A stretch of 59,209 bases of DNA from Metabacillus litoralis (GTDB taxonomy: Bacteria > Bacillota > Bacilli > Bacillales > Bacillaceae): contig NZ_JAIVKL010000024.1 of assembly GCF_020524045.1 (NCBI RefSeq), positions 1 to 59,209 of the forward strand. The letters run 5' to 3'. Of the stretch, positions 1 through 9,040 are shown piece after piece. The translations under genes and the position numbers were made by a program. The number at the start of each line of letters is the position of its first letter. Positions within the stretch are counted from its first letter, which is position 1. The notes below the pieces were generated by a model. The model was not told where the DNA came from. It saw nothing but the letters and a program-made list of their open reading frames with translations, and did not search any database.

Positions 1-94
1 TAAGATCCCTGAAAGATGATCAGGTTGATAGGTCTGAGGTGGAAGCGCGGTGACGTGTGGAGCTGACAGATACTAATCGATCGAGGACTTAACC
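1..94 (+). rRNA. 23S rRNA, 3' end (partial)
   Basis: Last ~94 nt of a 23S rRNA, running in from outside the window. It shows the conserved Bacillus terminal segment, with the alternating stem around GGTGACGTGTGGAGCTGAC and the ending TCGAGGACTTAACC. The exact mature end (about 94) is inferred by similarity to the family. The 5S gene follows 346 nt later on the same strand, so this is the distal part of an rRNA operon. Confidence 0.95.
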
Positions 95-440
95 TAAATA
101 GAAAAGCGGAAGAAGCCCGCTTAAATCCATAGGGAATTGGAGCGATCGAGTAGAAGTCGTTCTTTGACTTCGTCCGAGAGAGTGAAATTACCGTAGGATT
201 TGGCTTCTGTAGCTGGACAAAGTAAGAGCGAAAACTCAGTGAATTGAATTGTACAATCGTTATCTAGTTTTGAAGGAATATATTATTCCTTTTACTCTGT
301 ATAGAGTAAAAGGGTTTCGAGGAACGAACAGTTCAAGGAATCGATCAAGGAGACACCGGAGCGTACTTCAGTACGTGAGGATGTTGACGAAGATCGATGA
401 CGCAGAAATGTGAAGTTCATCGGAAGCCGTAAACCAATTA
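95..440 (+). other. long 23S-5S intergenic spacer with folded segments
   Basis: 346-nt spacer between 23S and 5S, well above the roughly 50-110 nt I know for B. subtilis operons. It holds no open reading frame or tRNA. Several hairpins can be read: a 6-bp stem at 153-158/166-171, overlapping hairpins at 273-291, an 11-bp perfect stem at 288-298/303-313, and a 7-bp outer stem at 340-346/392-398 that encloses a CGTAC/GTACG hairpin at 362-375. Part of this should pair with the 23S leader to form the processing stalk (inference), but that cannot explain the full length. Confidence 0.6.
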
Positions 441-556
<116 letters not shown>

Positions 557-567
557 AAAGAGTGGAA

Positions 568-596
568 AAGATCAGTAGAGATACTGGTCTTTTTTG
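568..596 (+). terminator. rRNA operon terminator
   Basis: Rho-independent terminator directly after 5S: arms AAGATCAGT and ACTGGTCTT (one G-U pair) followed by a run of T residues. Confidence 0.85.
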
Positions 597-754
597 TATA
601 GATAAAAGAAAAGCGCTCTGTAAAGGTAAAATTAAAGGTAATCATCAAGTCGATGTAGTTTTACTTTTATTAAAATAAACAAGCACAACGATTAGCACGT
701 AACCATACAGTACTAATATCCATATTAACTTAAACTATTAATTAACCAAATTGT

Positions 755-783
755 GTATACAATATAGGAAAATGGTAAAACTA
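755..783 (+). promoter_or_regulatory. putative sigma-F promoter of gin
   Basis: GTATA at 755-759, a 14-nt spacer, then GGTAAAACTA at 774-783, which fits the sigma-F -10 consensus GGNNANAHTR at every fixed position. The spacer is about one base short of the usual 15. A start about 7 nt downstream would place the transcript 5' end just before the gin ribosome-binding site. Gin genes are known to be under sigma-F, so motif and gene agree. Confidence 0.5.
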
Positions 784-804
784 AAGAGTATGGAGGTGGA
801 GATT

Positions 805-1008
805 TTGAATTCTACTAGCTTAGCAAGATCAAAAGGGGAAACATGTATTATTTGTGATAAAGAAAAAACGATAGGAATTCATCTCTATACAAGTTTTATA
901 TGTGTAGAATGTGAAAATGAAATAACAAGTACACAAACATCTGATGAAAAGTATAAATTCTTTTTAGAAAAATTGAGAAGGGTCAAAAATCCCCCACTCT
1001 ATTCATAA
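805..1008 (+). CDS. gin: anti-sigma-G factor Gin (CsfB)
   Basis: 67-residue zinc-finger protein that in Bacillus inhibits sigma-G (and sigma-E) during sporulation. The sequence has CIICDKE and CVECENE, giving the paired CxxC zinc-binding motifs, the conserved GIHLYTSFIC segment between them, and the family C-terminus NPPLYS. I start it at TTG 805, preceded by the strong site GGAGGTGGA at 792-800. An upstream in-frame ATG at 751 lies in front of the predicted sigma-F promoter and lacks a ribosome-binding site. It follows the rRNA operon as in B. subtilis, but xpaC and yaaN, which separate it from yaaO there, are absent. Confidence 0.92.
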   Translation: MNSTSLARSKGETCIICDKEKTIGIHLYTSFICVECENEITSTQTSDEKYKFFLEKLRRVKNPPLYS

Positions 1009-1025
1009 TAGAATAAATATTGAAG

Positions 1026-1051
1026 GGCTGACATTTGGGTTAGCCTTTTTT
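1026..1051 (+). terminator. terminator after gin
   Basis: Stem GGCTGAC / GTTAGCC (one G-U pair) with a 6-nt loop, followed by a T-run. It isolates gin from yaaO. Confidence 0.85.
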
Positions 1052-1132
1052 ATCGTTTAGGATGTTATAAGTTTTAATAGGTAATTGTATTGCACATTTC
1101 TTATATTTTTCATTATATATTGCTTTGAATAA

Positions 1133-1162
1133 TTGAAATATATATAAGACTATGTATATACT
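1133..1162 (+). promoter_or_regulatory. putative sigma-A promoter of the yaaO operon
   Basis: TTGAAA at 1133-1138 and TATACT at 1157-1162 with an 18-bp spacer, 58 nt upstream of yaaO. It is the best sigma-A match in this gap. Confidence 0.5.
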
Positions 1163-1219
1163 GTTTCATTAAAGTATTGTTATAATCATTAATATAAATA
1201 AAAGGACGTTGATCTATAT

Positions 1220-2662
1220 ATGCAAACTCCTCTCTTTACGGCTTTAATGCAACATGCAAAGAGGAAATCTCTGTCCTTTCATGTTCCAGGACACAAAAAT
1301 GGAAAGGTATTTATGAGACAGGCCGAACAGATTTATAAGGAAGTATTATCTTTAGACGTGACAGAATTAACAGGTTTAGATGATCTTCACCACCCTACTG
1401 ACGTGATCGCCGAGTCGCAACAGCTAACTGCTGATTTATACGGTGTGAAAAATTCATATTTTCTTGTTAATGGATCAACAGTTGGTAATATGGCCATGAT
1501 ATTAGCCTGTTGTAATGAAGGTGATGAGGTTCTTGTACAAAGAAATTCCCATAAATCCATTATCAATGCTGTACAACTAGCTGGAGCAAGTCCGATATTT
1601 TTAACACCAAAAATAGATGCAAATTATCATGTACCAAGCTATGTGGATATGGCAACAATTGAACATGCTATTGATTGTTATCCGAATGCTAAAGCTCTTA
1701 TTTTATCAAATCCCAATTATTATGGATTAACAGTTAACTTAAATAAAGTTATTCAGCTTGCACATGAGCACCATATACCCGTACTTGTAGATGAAGCACA
1801 TGGTGCTCATTTCATAGCTGGTAAGGGATTTCCTGCTTCAGCAATTAATGAAGGAGCAGATGTTATTGTCCATTCTGCTCATAAAACGTTGCCTGCAATG
1901 ACAATGGGTTCTTTTTTACATTATAATAGCAATCTTGTTGACAAAGAGAAGTTAGAATTTTATTTATCGGTGCTGCAAAGTAGTAGCCCCTCATATCCAA
2001 TCATGGCATCACTTGACTTGGCGAGAGCATATCTTGAAGATGTCATAGGAAATAACGGGACGAATAAAATTTTGAATACAATAAAACTAATAAAAGAACA
2101 AATAGAAAAAATAGATGGAATTGAAATTGTTCAGTCAGCAGATCCACTTATTTATACAGATCCATTAAAGTTAACTGTACGTTCAACTACTGGTTTATCT
2201 GGATATGAACTTCAGGAATGGTTTGAATGTCAAAACATCTATATTGAACTAGCTGATTTATTCAATGCACTATTAGTTCTCCCATTTGATCATAAAAGAG
2301 TTAATTTAGAGCATTTGAATAAAAAAACTCCAAGTACCTCTATATCATTTACTACTAATAAACGGTTACAATTACAATATAAGCAACATAATGGTATGAA
2401 TCGTTTAGAAAAGCCATATTCATATTTAAAAACATGTGAAAAAGAATGCATTAGATTAGAAGATGCTATTGGTCATATTTCAGCTGAATCAATCATTCCA
2501 TATCCACCTGGTATTCCGTTCATTATTATAGGTGAGACGATCACAAAAGACGTAATAGAACAATTAAAGGAAATGCTTGAAATAGATATTAATATACAAG
2601 GCGATGAAAATATACGTAAAGGAAACATAACGATTTATAGAATAGAAGGTGAGAGATGTTGA
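1220..2662 (+). CDS. yaaO: Orn/Lys/Arg decarboxylase-family PLP enzyme (YaaO)
   Basis: 480-residue fold-type I PLP enzyme of the short Orn/Lys/Arg decarboxylase group, close to B. subtilis YaaO. The large catalytic domain has [10 protein letters not shown] (about residues 19-28), [11 protein letters not shown] (around 83-93), VDEAHGAHF and the PLP-lysine motif [13 protein letters not shown] (around 234-246). A small C-terminal decarboxylase domain follows, with the [10 protein letters not shown] segment. The substrate cannot be read from sequence; arginine or lysine decarboxylation is the family expectation. The stop codon overlaps the start of tmk, so the two are translationally coupled. Confidence 0.9.
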   Translation: MQTPLFTALMQHAKRKSLSFHVPGHKNGKVFMRQAEQIYKEVLSLDVTELTGLDDLHHPTDVIAESQQLTADLYGVKNSYFLVNGSTVGNMAMILACCNEGDEVLVQRNSHKSIINAVQLAGASPIFLTPKIDANYHVPSYVDMATIEHAIDCYPNAKALILSNPNYYGLTVNLNKVIQLAHEHHIPVLVDEAHGAHFIAGKGFPASAINEGADVIVHSAHKTLPAMTMGSFLHYNSNLVDKEKLEFYLSVLQSSSPSYPIMASLDLARAYLEDVIGNNGTNKILNTIKLIKEQIEKIDGIEIVQSADPLIYTDPLKLTVRSTTGLSGYELQEWFECQNIYIELADLFNALLVLPFDHKRVNLEHLNKKTPSTSISFTTNKRLQLQYKQHNGMNRLEKPYSYLKTCEKECIRLEDAIGHISAESIIPYPPGIPFIIIGETITKDVIEQLKEMLEIDINIQGDENIRKGNITIYRIEGERC

Positions 2663-3288
2663 TGGGGAAATTCATTACCTTTGAAGGTCCAGAAGGTGCT
2701 GGAAAAACAACTGTATTAGAATTATTGATGAAGGAATTAACGGAGGCAAACTCTGATATTGTTTTTACTAGAGAGCCAGGTGGTATTCTTATAGCTGAAA
2801 AGATCAGAGATGTTATTTTAAATAAAGATCATATAGAAATGGATTCAAGAACTGAGGCCCTTTTATATGCTGCAGCAAGAAGACAGCACTTAGTAGAAAA
2901 AGTCATACCAGCTATTAATAGTGGAAGAAATGTATTTTGTGATAGATTCATTGATAGTTCTTTAGCATATCAAGGGTACGCAAGGGGCTTAGGAATTGAT
3001 GAGGTGCACTCAATAAATGAATTTGCAATTAATGGAGTTATGCCTGATTTAACATTTTATTTTAAAATAGATCCGAAAATTGGACTTGAACGAATTGCTG
3101 CTAGTTCCGAAAGAGAGAAAAATCGTCTTGATTTAGAGGATCTTACTTTTCACCAAAAGGTCCAAGAAGGCTACGAAAAGGTAATAGAGAGATATCCAGA
3201 AAGAATTGTCATCATCAACGCGGAAAAATCAATTGAGGAAGTAGTAGCTGAAGTAAAACAAGTATTAAAGGAAAATCAATTAATTTAA
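2662..3288 (+). CDS. tmk: thymidylate kinase
   Basis: Phosphorylates dTMP to dTDP for DNA synthesis. 208 residues with P-loop [10 protein letters not shown] (about 9-18), the DR(Y/F) motif in [20 protein letters not shown] (about 93-112) and the lid region [11 protein letters not shown] start at ATG 2662, which overlaps the yaaO stop as TGATG and sits about 7 nt after AGGTGAGAG. The in-frame ATG at 2656 would touch that ribosome-binding site and only adds Met-Leu. The neighbours darA, yaaR and holB are co-oriented. Confidence 0.96.
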   Translation: MGKFITFEGPEGAGKTTVLELLMKELTEANSDIVFTREPGGILIAEKIRDVILNKDHIEMDSRTEALLYAAARRQHLVEKVIPAINSGRNVFCDRFIDSSLAYQGYARGLGIDEVHSINEFAINGVMPDLTFYFKIDPKIGLERIAASSEREKNRLDLEDLTFHQKVQEGYEKVIERYPERIVIINAEKSIEEVVAEVKQVLKENQLI

Positions 3289-3335
3289 GGAACTAATCCA
3301 TTAAATTACCATTAAAGATGCAATGAATACCATAG

Positions 3336-3698
<363 letters not shown>

Positions 3699-3738
3699 AA
3701 TATCTGCTGATTTTGAATTGACCATGGAGGGTTAAGTG

Positions 3739-4179
3739 ATGAAGGTAAGTCAGGATATACGCTCAACAATAGAGAAACGGGGATTGGAGCAAAAGATTAC
3801 ACAATCTACCTCTAAAGGATTTCAAGATATGGTTACAAAACAAGGTGATAAGCTTCAAATGGAGCAGCTTAATAAGCTTTTAGTGAATATTGAGGATGCT
3901 GGAAGAAGACTATCAAAATCTAGAAATTTCAGTGATCTTTCTAAATATAAGCTTTTAGTGAAGAAATTTATTCATGAAGCTGTTGAATATGGCATGAACA
4001 TGAAGCAATCAAGAAGTTGGGATTATAACGGAAATAGTCGGTCTTTAAAAATCGTTGAACAGGTAGATAAGTCTTTAATTGATTTAGCTGATGAAATTGT
4101 TAACAAAGAAAGCCCTTCAATTGATATCTTATCGAAGATTGGCGAGATTAAAGGCTTACTTATTAACCTTTATACGTAG
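3739..4179 (+). CDS. yaaR: YaaR family protein (DUF327)
   Basis: 146-residue, highly charged, mostly helical protein of the YaaR/DUF327 family, conserved between darA and holB in Bacillus. No enzyme motif is visible and its molecular role is not established. Its fixed position beside holB and darA is the best contextual clue. I use ATG 3739, 7 nt after GGAGGG, rather than the GTG one codon earlier. Only 13 nt separate it from holB. Confidence 0.9.
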   Translation: MKVSQDIRSTIEKRGLEQKITQSTSKGFQDMVTKQGDKLQMEQLNKLLVNIEDAGRRLSKSRNFSDLSKYKLLVKKFIHEAVEYGMNMKQSRSWDYNGNSRSLKIVEQVDKSLIDLADEIVNKESPSIDILSKIGEIKGLLINLYT

Positions 4180-4192
4180 AGAGTGATGTGCA

Positions 4193-5185
4193 ATGAAAAA
4201 AAACTGGCAAGAGCTAGCTTCCTATCAGCCGCGTGTTACTAAACTATTAACAAATAGTATTGAGAAAGAACGTTTAGCACATGCATATTTATTTGAAGGA
4301 AAAAAAGGTACAGGAAAAAAAGATGTAGGACTTCTTTTAGCAAAAAGTTTTTTTTGTGAAGATCTTCAAAATTACATTCCTTGTCAAAATTGTAGAAATT
4401 GCAAAAGAATTGATTCTGGTAATCATCCAGACGTTCATATTGTTGAACCTGATGGTCTATCTATTAAAAAAGGGCAAATACAAGCATTACAAGAGGAATT
4501 TTCTAAGTCTGGTGTAGAATCGAACAAGAAACTTTATATGATTGTTCATGCTGATAAAATGACAATCAATGCAGCAAATAGCCTTTTAAAGTTTTTAGAA
4601 GAACCTAATGCAAATACGATTGCAATCCTCTTAACTGAACAGTATCATAAAATGTTGAATACGATTTTATCTCGCTGTCAGCTACTATCTTTTCACCCTT
4701 TACAACCAAAAGTCATTCAAGAAACACTTATAGAATCTGGTGTTTCTTCCAATATTGCAGCATTAGTATCACAATTAACAAATGATACTGAGGCAGCATT
4801 CGAACTTTCGAAAGATGATTGGTTTGCGCAAGCAAGAATGAAAGTGATAAAATTATATGAAGTGCTTGTTAACCGCAAAGGACAAGCTCCATTATATATA
4901 CACACAGAGTGGATGATCCACTTTAATGATAAAGAAAAACAAGATACAGGTTTAGACTTACTATTATATCTTTATAAAGATATTTTATCTGTTCAAGTAG
5001 GAAACGACGATCAAGTTATTTTTCAAGACATGATTCAGCTTATAAAGCAGCATGCCCTTCAAATGACCCAAAGAAGTGTAACTGAGAAAATTACTTCTAT
5101 ATTAGAAGCTAAAAAAAGGCTTCATGCCAATGTAAATCCACAATTACTGATGGAACAATTGGTTTTAACATTGCAGGAGGGATAG
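4193..5185 (+). CDS. holB: DNA polymerase III delta' subunit
   Basis: Clamp-loader subunit of the replicative polymerase, about 330 residues as usual. Visible are the AAA+ P-loop region FEGKKGTGKK (about 34-43), a zinc-binding cluster made by CQNCRNCKR (about 64-72) with an earlier Cys at FFCED, the TINAANSLLKFLEEP segment and the SRC sensor motif in TILSRCQLL. Ribosome-binding sequence is weak (GAGAGTGATG), so coupling to yaaR is likely. ricT starts 2 nt after its stop. Confidence 0.94.
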   Translation: MKKNWQELASYQPRVTKLLTNSIEKERLAHAYLFEGKKGTGKKDVGLLLAKSFFCEDLQNYIPCQNCRNCKRIDSGNHPDVHIVEPDGLSIKKGQIQALQEEFSKSGVESNKKLYMIVHADKMTINAANSLLKFLEEPNANTIAILLTEQYHKMLNTILSRCQLLSFHPLQPKVIQETLIESGVSSNIAALVSQLTNDTEAAFELSKDDWFAQARMKVIKLYEVLVNRKGQAPLYIHTEWMIHFNDKEKQDTGLDLLLYLYKDILSVQVGNDDQVIFQDMIQLIKQHALQMTQRSVTEKITSILEAKKRLHANVNPQLLMEQLVLTLQEG

Positions 5186-5187
5186 TT

Positions 5188-6015
5188 TTGTATAATGTTG
5201 TAGGAGTTCGCTTTAAGAAAGCGGGCAAAATATATTACTTCGACCCAAGTGGTCTTCATATAAACGATGATGATTTTGTTATAGTTGAAACAATTAGAGG
5301 GATTGAATTTGGTAAAGTCGTCCTGAATAATAAAAAAGTTGAGGAACATGATGTTGTTCTTCCCCTGAAGAAGGTCATTAGATTAGCAGATGATAAGGAT
5401 CGATTGATGGTTCAAGAAAATCTTGATGCAGCCACAGAGGCATATGAAGTTTGTCAGAAGAAAGTTTTAGAACATGGCTTAGATATGAAATTAGTAGATG
5501 TTGAATACACATTTGACCGAAATAAAGTAATTTTTTACTTCACAGCAGATGGTCGAGTAGATTTTAGAGAACTTGTTAAGGATTTAGCAGCTATTTTCAA
5601 GACGAGAATAGAGCTTAGACAAATTGGTGTTCGTGATGAGGCGAAAATGCTAGGTGGGATAGGTCCTTGTGGGCGAATGCTTTGTTGCTCTACTTTCTTA
5701 GGTGACTTTGAACCTGTGTCAATTAAGATGGCTAAAGATCAAAACCTTTCATTAAACCCAACAAAAATATCAGGTCTTTGTGGCCGTTTAATGTGTTGTT
5801 TAAAATACGAAAATGATGAATATGAATCAGCGAAAGAGAAATTACCTGATTTAGGTGAACAGATTGCTACTCCTAATGGTTTAGGAAAAGTCGTTGGTTT
5901 AAATATTCTAGAACAGGTTATTCAGGTAAAATTAGTTGAACAAGAACGCGTGGTAGAATACACTTGGGATGAATTGCAGAAAGAAGGCTTAGTTCCAATG
6001 CAATCCACAGACTGA
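5188..6015 (+). CDS. ricT: RicT (YaaT), PSP1-domain protein
   Basis: 275-residue PSP1-domain protein. In B. subtilis it joins RicA and RicF to support RNase Y-dependent mRNA processing, and it is needed for competence, biofilm formation and sporulation. Cysteines cluster in [17 protein letters not shown] and [15 protein letters not shown], the region that carries Fe-S ligands in the family. It starts at TTG 5188, 7 nt after GGAGGG, and its length equals the B. subtilis protein. It is tightly packed between holB and yabA. Confidence 0.95.
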   Translation: MYNVVGVRFKKAGKIYYFDPSGLHINDDDFVIVETIRGIEFGKVVLNNKKVEEHDVVLPLKKVIRLADDKDRLMVQENLDAATEAYEVCQKKVLEHGLDMKLVDVEYTFDRNKVIFYFTADGRVDFRELVKDLAAIFKTRIELRQIGVRDEAKMLGGIGPCGRMLCCSTFLGDFEPVSIKMAKDQNLSLNPTKISGLCGRLMCCLKYENDEYESAKEKLPDLGEQIATPNGLGKVVGLNILEQVIQVKLVEQERVVEYTWDELQKEGLVPMQSTD

Positions 6016-6028
6016 TGAGGTGGAACAA

Positions 6029-6406
6029 GTGGATAAAAAAGAGATATTTGAATCTGTCAGTAGTATGGAAGAACAAATAGGATCTTTATATACTCAATTA
6101 GGTGAGCTAAAGCAACATCTAGGTGAACTAATTGAAGAAAATCACCATTTGCAGATTGAAAATAGCAACTTGCGAAGACGGTTAGATTCTACTATTAATA
6201 GTACGAATCAAACTGTAAGAACAAAGAAAACGAAATCAAAGGAAAAGCAGCAAAAAAATCAAAAACAAGTTGTTGATGTTGGTGAAGGATACGACAATTT
6301 GGCTCGACTTTATCAAGAGGGCTTTCATATTTGTAATTTACATTATGGTAGTATTCGAAAAGATGGAGATTGTTTATTTTGCTTATCATTTTTAAATAAG
6401 AAATAA
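6029..6406 (+). CDS. yabA: replication initiation control protein YabA
   Basis: 125-residue negative regulator of DnaA-driven initiation that links DnaA to the sliding clamp. An N-terminal coiled coil (about 5-60) leads through a basic linker to a zinc-finger domain with HICNLHYG and [12 protein letters not shown] start at GTG 6029 because TGAGGTGG lies 5-6 nt before it, and this reproduces the family N-terminus DKKEIFE. A GTG at 6020 overlaps the ribosome-binding site. The first codons follow the ricT stop by 13 nt. Confidence 0.93.
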   Translation: MDKKEIFESVSSMEEQIGSLYTQLGELKQHLGELIEENHHLQIENSNLRRRLDSTINSTNQTVRTKKTKSKEKQQKNQKQVVDVGEGYDNLARLYQEGFHICNLHYGSIRKDGDCLFCLSFLNKK

Positions 6407-6408
6407 TT

Positions 6409-6487
6409 AGGCTGACTCATGCTGTTTTGTCCCTCTTAGCATGTAATGAGGGATAAAACATTTTGCAAACGTGTCAGCTTTTTTTTA
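6409..6487 (+). terminator. terminator after yabA with nested hairpin
   Basis: Outer stem AGGCTGAC/GTCAGCTT closed over a second near-perfect 13-bp hairpin (TGTTTTGTCCCTC paired with GAGGGATAAAACA), ending in eight T residues. It terminates the yaaO-yabA run. Confidence 0.85.
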
Positions 6488-6525
6488 AGGTGAAAGTTAT
6501 TGTTTTACATAAGGAGTAATGAATA

Positions 6526-7272
6526 ATGGTTGATTTAATCGGTGATGAAAGACTAGATTATTTATTAGCAGAAGACTTGAGGATCATACAGAGTCCAACC
6601 GTCTTTTCTTTTTCATTAGATGCTGTTTTACTTTCAAGATTTGCCTATATGCCAATCCAAAAAGGGCAAATTCTAGATTTATGCACGGGGAATGGGATTG
6701 TTCCATTAATCTTAAGCACAAGAACTAAAGGTGAGATTACTGCTGTAGAAATTCAGGAAAGACTATATCATATGGCCGTTCGAAGTGTTCAATATAATAA
6801 ACTTGAAAAGCAAATTCACTTAATTCATGGTGATCTTAAGGATATGCCAGAAAAGCTTGGACATAAAGAATTTGATGTTATTACCTGTAATCCACCTTAT
6901 TTTGCTACATCACAGAAAGATGTACAAAATAGTAATGAACATTTTGCGATTGCTAGACATGAAATTCTTTGTACATTAGATGATGTAATAAGGGTTTGTA
7001 GTAAACTTGTTAAACAAGGTGGGAAAGTAGCCCTTGTTCATAGACCAGGTCGTTTAATAGATATAGTTGAGCAAATGAGGAAATATGATATTGAACCTAA
7101 GAGAATTCAATTTGTCTATCCTAAAAAAGGCAAAGAAGCAAATATCTTGTTAATCGAAGGTATCAAATTAGGGAAATCTGATCTAAAATTACTGCCTCCG
7201 ATATTTGTTTATAATGAAAATAATGAATACACACCAGAAATAAGAAAGATTCTATATGGTGATAAGGAATAA
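6526..7272 (+). CDS. trmN6: tRNA1(Val) (adenine37-N6)-methyltransferase TrmN6
   Basis: 248-residue class I SAM-dependent methyltransferase (YabB). The SAM site is [13 protein letters not shown] (about 49-61), and the adenine-N6 catalytic motif is CNPPYF (about 122-127). The N-terminal segment DERLDYLL...[15 protein letters not shown] is typical of the TrmN6/YfiC group. It starts at ATG 6526, 6 nt after AAGGAG. In B. subtilis a small GIY-YIG gene (yazA) lies between this gene and rsmI; here the 168-nt gap has no such frame. Confidence 0.92.
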   Translation: MVDLIGDERLDYLLAEDLRIIQSPTVFSFSLDAVLLSRFAYMPIQKGQILDLCTGNGIVPLILSTRTKGEITAVEIQERLYHMAVRSVQYNKLEKQIHLIHGDLKDMPEKLGHKEFDVITCNPPYFATSQKDVQNSNEHFAIARHEILCTLDDVIRVCSKLVKQGGKVALVHRPGRLIDIVEQMRKYDIEPKRIQFVYPKKGKEANILLIEGIKLGKSDLKLLPPIFVYNENNEYTPEIRKILYGDKE

Positions 7273-7440
7273 AGATCTTGGGTTTAAACATCTTATATGA
7301 TTGTAAAAAAAGCCCATGAACTCCCATCAACCAGTCGCAAACTGCTCTAGAGATCTGAGATTTCATAATCAATGAAACTAATTTACTTAGAGTGCAAATC
7401 ATTAAAAATAAAGAATTGATAAAGAGTAGGTGAAGGTAGA

Positions 7441-8319
7441 GTGTTAACACAACAAAAGAGTTTTATAACTACTGATCACCATGTAGGTAGTTTATATTTG
7501 GTGCCAACTCCAATTGGTAATTTAGAGGATATGACATATAGAGCAGTTAATATTCTAAAAGTAGTAGACATGATTGCAGCAGAGGATACAAGACAATCGA
7601 AAAAGTTATGTAATCACTTTGAAATTGACACACCCATTTTTAGTTATCATGAACATAATAAAGAGTCAAGAGGGCATCGGGTGATAGAATTATTAGAGCA
7701 GGGGAAAGATATTGCATTGATTAGTGATGCAGGTATGCCAACTATATCTGATCCAGGAAGTGAATTGGTTAAACAGGTTTTAGCAATAGGTGGACATGTT
7801 ATTCCTCTTCCAGGAGCTAATGCTGCATTAACTGCATTGATTGCATCTGGTATCGAGCCACAGCCTTTTTACTTTTTTGGTTTTTTAGATCGTCAAAAAA
7901 AGGAGAAGAAGAACCAGCTCGATTGGTTAAAAACAAAACCTGAAACAATCATATTTTATGAATCACCACACCGATTAAAAGAAACGCTACAACTATTGCA
8001 TGAATATTTTGGAAATCGTTCAATTTGTCTTTCAAGAGAATTAACGAAGAAATTTGAAGAATTCATTCGTGGAAATGTAGAAGATGTGATTGCTTGGTCA
8101 GAGAATAATGATATACGCGGTGAATTTTGTATTGTTATAGAGGGAAGTGCTGAGGAACACTTGGTAGATACTCATAGTTGGTGGCAAGATCTTAGTATTG
8201 CAGATCATGTTGAACATTACATAACTAATGATTTTCCTTCTAAAGAAGCAATCAAGAAGGTTGCTTCAGATAGAAAAATTCAAAAACGAGAGGTTTATCA
8301 AGCCTATCATATTGATTAG
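7441..8319 (+). CDS. rsmI: 16S rRNA 2'-O-ribose C1402 methyltransferase
   Basis: 292-residue tetrapyrrole-methylase-fold enzyme that methylates the ribose of C1402 in 16S rRNA. Motifs are LYLVPTPIGNLEDMTYRA (about 18-35), AAEDTRQSKKLC, SYHEHN, LISDAGMPTISDPG and PLPGANAALTALIASG. The GTG start at 7441 is the first in-frame start after GGTGAAGGTAG. The gene ends into a symmetrical terminator shared with the convergent abrB. Confidence 0.94.
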   Translation: MLTQQKSFITTDHHVGSLYLVPTPIGNLEDMTYRAVNILKVVDMIAAEDTRQSKKLCNHFEIDTPIFSYHEHNKESRGHRVIELLEQGKDIALISDAGMPTISDPGSELVKQVLAIGGHVIPLPGANAALTALIASGIEPQPFYFFGFLDRQKKEKKNQLDWLKTKPETIIFYESPHRLKETLQLLHEYFGNRSICLSRELTKKFEEFIRGNVEDVIAWSENNDIRGEFCIVIEGSAEEHLVDTHSWWQDLSIADHVEHYITNDFPSKEAIKKVASDRKIQKREVYQAYHID

Positions 8320-8320
8320 A

Positions 8321-8358
8321 AAAACAAAAAAAGGATGAGCAATCATCCTTTTTTGTTT
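8321..8358. terminator. bidirectional terminator between rsmI and abrB
   Basis: Long near-perfect palindrome: A-rich arm and AAGGATGA pairing across a 4-nt loop with TCATCCTT and a T-rich arm. It can terminate both convergent genes. Confidence 0.88.
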
Positions 8359-8363
8359 GTTTA

Positions 8364-8645
8364 TTATTTTTCAACTAATTGACTTTGAATTTCAGATAAA
8401 ATTTGTTCTGCACCTTCACGGCTTAAAACTAATTTTCCGTTTGCTAATGCAAGGTTGTTATCAGAAACTTCCCCAGTAACTTGGCAAGTCATATTAGGTT
8501 TATATTTTTTAAGGATGATTTTTTCATCATCAACATAAATTTCTAAAGCATCTTTTTCTGCAATACCTAATGTACGGCGTAATTCGATAGGAATAACCAC
8601 ACGGCCTAATTCGTCAACTTTTCTTACAATACCAGTAGATTTCAT
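8364..8645 (-). CDS. abrB: transition-state regulator AbrB
   Basis: 93-residue DNA-binding repressor of post-exponential genes. The N-terminal swapped-hairpin domain TGIVRKVDELGRVVIPIELRR is followed by the DALEIYVDDEKIILKKY stretch and a C-terminal multimerisation half, nearly identical to B. subtilis AbrB. I start at the ATG complementary to 8643-8645, about 10 nt after GAGAGGAGA on the minus strand; an in-frame upstream Met lies before that site. It is the only minus-strand protein gene here. Its promoter and two Spo0A boxes sit just upstream. It shares its DNA-binding fold with SpoVT, encoded at 31108. Confidence 0.97.
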   Translation of the reverse strand: MKSTGIVRKVDELGRVVIPIELRRTLGIAEKDALEIYVDDEKIILKKYKPNMTCQVTGEVSDNNLALANGKLVLSREGAEQILSEIQSQLVEK

Positions 8646-8701
8646 AATATTATAATCTCCTCTCAGATTTAACATATCTATATTTTTATATTTTGGTTAA
8701 C

Positions 8702-8718
8702 TTCGTCAATATTCGACA
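8702..8718 (-). promoter_or_regulatory. tandem Spo0A boxes in the abrB leader
   Basis: Read on the minus strand, TGTCGAA (8712-8718) and TGACGAA (8702-8708) match the Spo0A box TGNCGAA and are spaced 10 bp. They lie about 13-29 nt downstream of the predicted abrB start site, the arrangement by which Spo0A-phosphate represses abrB in B. subtilis. Confidence 0.85.
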
Positions 8719-8737
8719 AAAACTGATTTGCTTTTTA

Positions 8738-8766
8738 AGCATATCAGTGTTTCCAATTTACGTCAA
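8738..8766 (-). promoter_or_regulatory. sigma-A promoter of abrB
   Basis: Minus-strand TTGACG (8761-8766), 17-bp spacer, TATGCT (8738-8743). The two Spo0A boxes fall just downstream of the expected start near 8731, as for the B. subtilis P2 promoter. Confidence 0.7.
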
Positions 8767-8931
8767 TCATTTTTATTATTTTTCCATATGAAAAAATTGT
8801 GAATATGTTAAAACCTTGTCTTTAAAGGATTTTAATTAATATATACCCTCAGATAAAGGAATTAAAACCTTATTTTGGAAGACGAAATATGTAAATTACA
8901 TACATCTTTTTTGAAGCTTGGACTACCTTAT

Positions 8932-8994
8932 TTCGACATTTATCCAATAATATTCGACAAAATACCATTTTCCTTTTGTCGAATTAATGTCGAA
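8932..8994. promoter_or_regulatory. distal cluster of four Spo0A boxes
   Basis: Four further exact TGTCGAA boxes: minus strand at 8932-8938 and 8953-8959, plus strand at 8977-8983 and 8988-8994. The last two are tandem, 11 bp apart, and point toward metS. The cluster is about 190-250 bp upstream of the abrB start site, so it is separate from the abrB operator. A possible -35 (TTGTCG) overlaps the box at 8977. No experiment-like evidence is available; function is inferred. Confidence 0.55.
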
Positions 8995-9040
8995 TCAAAT
9001 AAATATTAATTCTTTATGTATATATTCTTGATATTAGAGG

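Noticed and set aside
7163-7450. 95-codon minus-strand frame spanning the trmN6-rsmI gap, considered as a yazA remnant
   Set aside because: The translation has no GIY-YIG features and two thirds of it overlaps conserved genes on the other strand.
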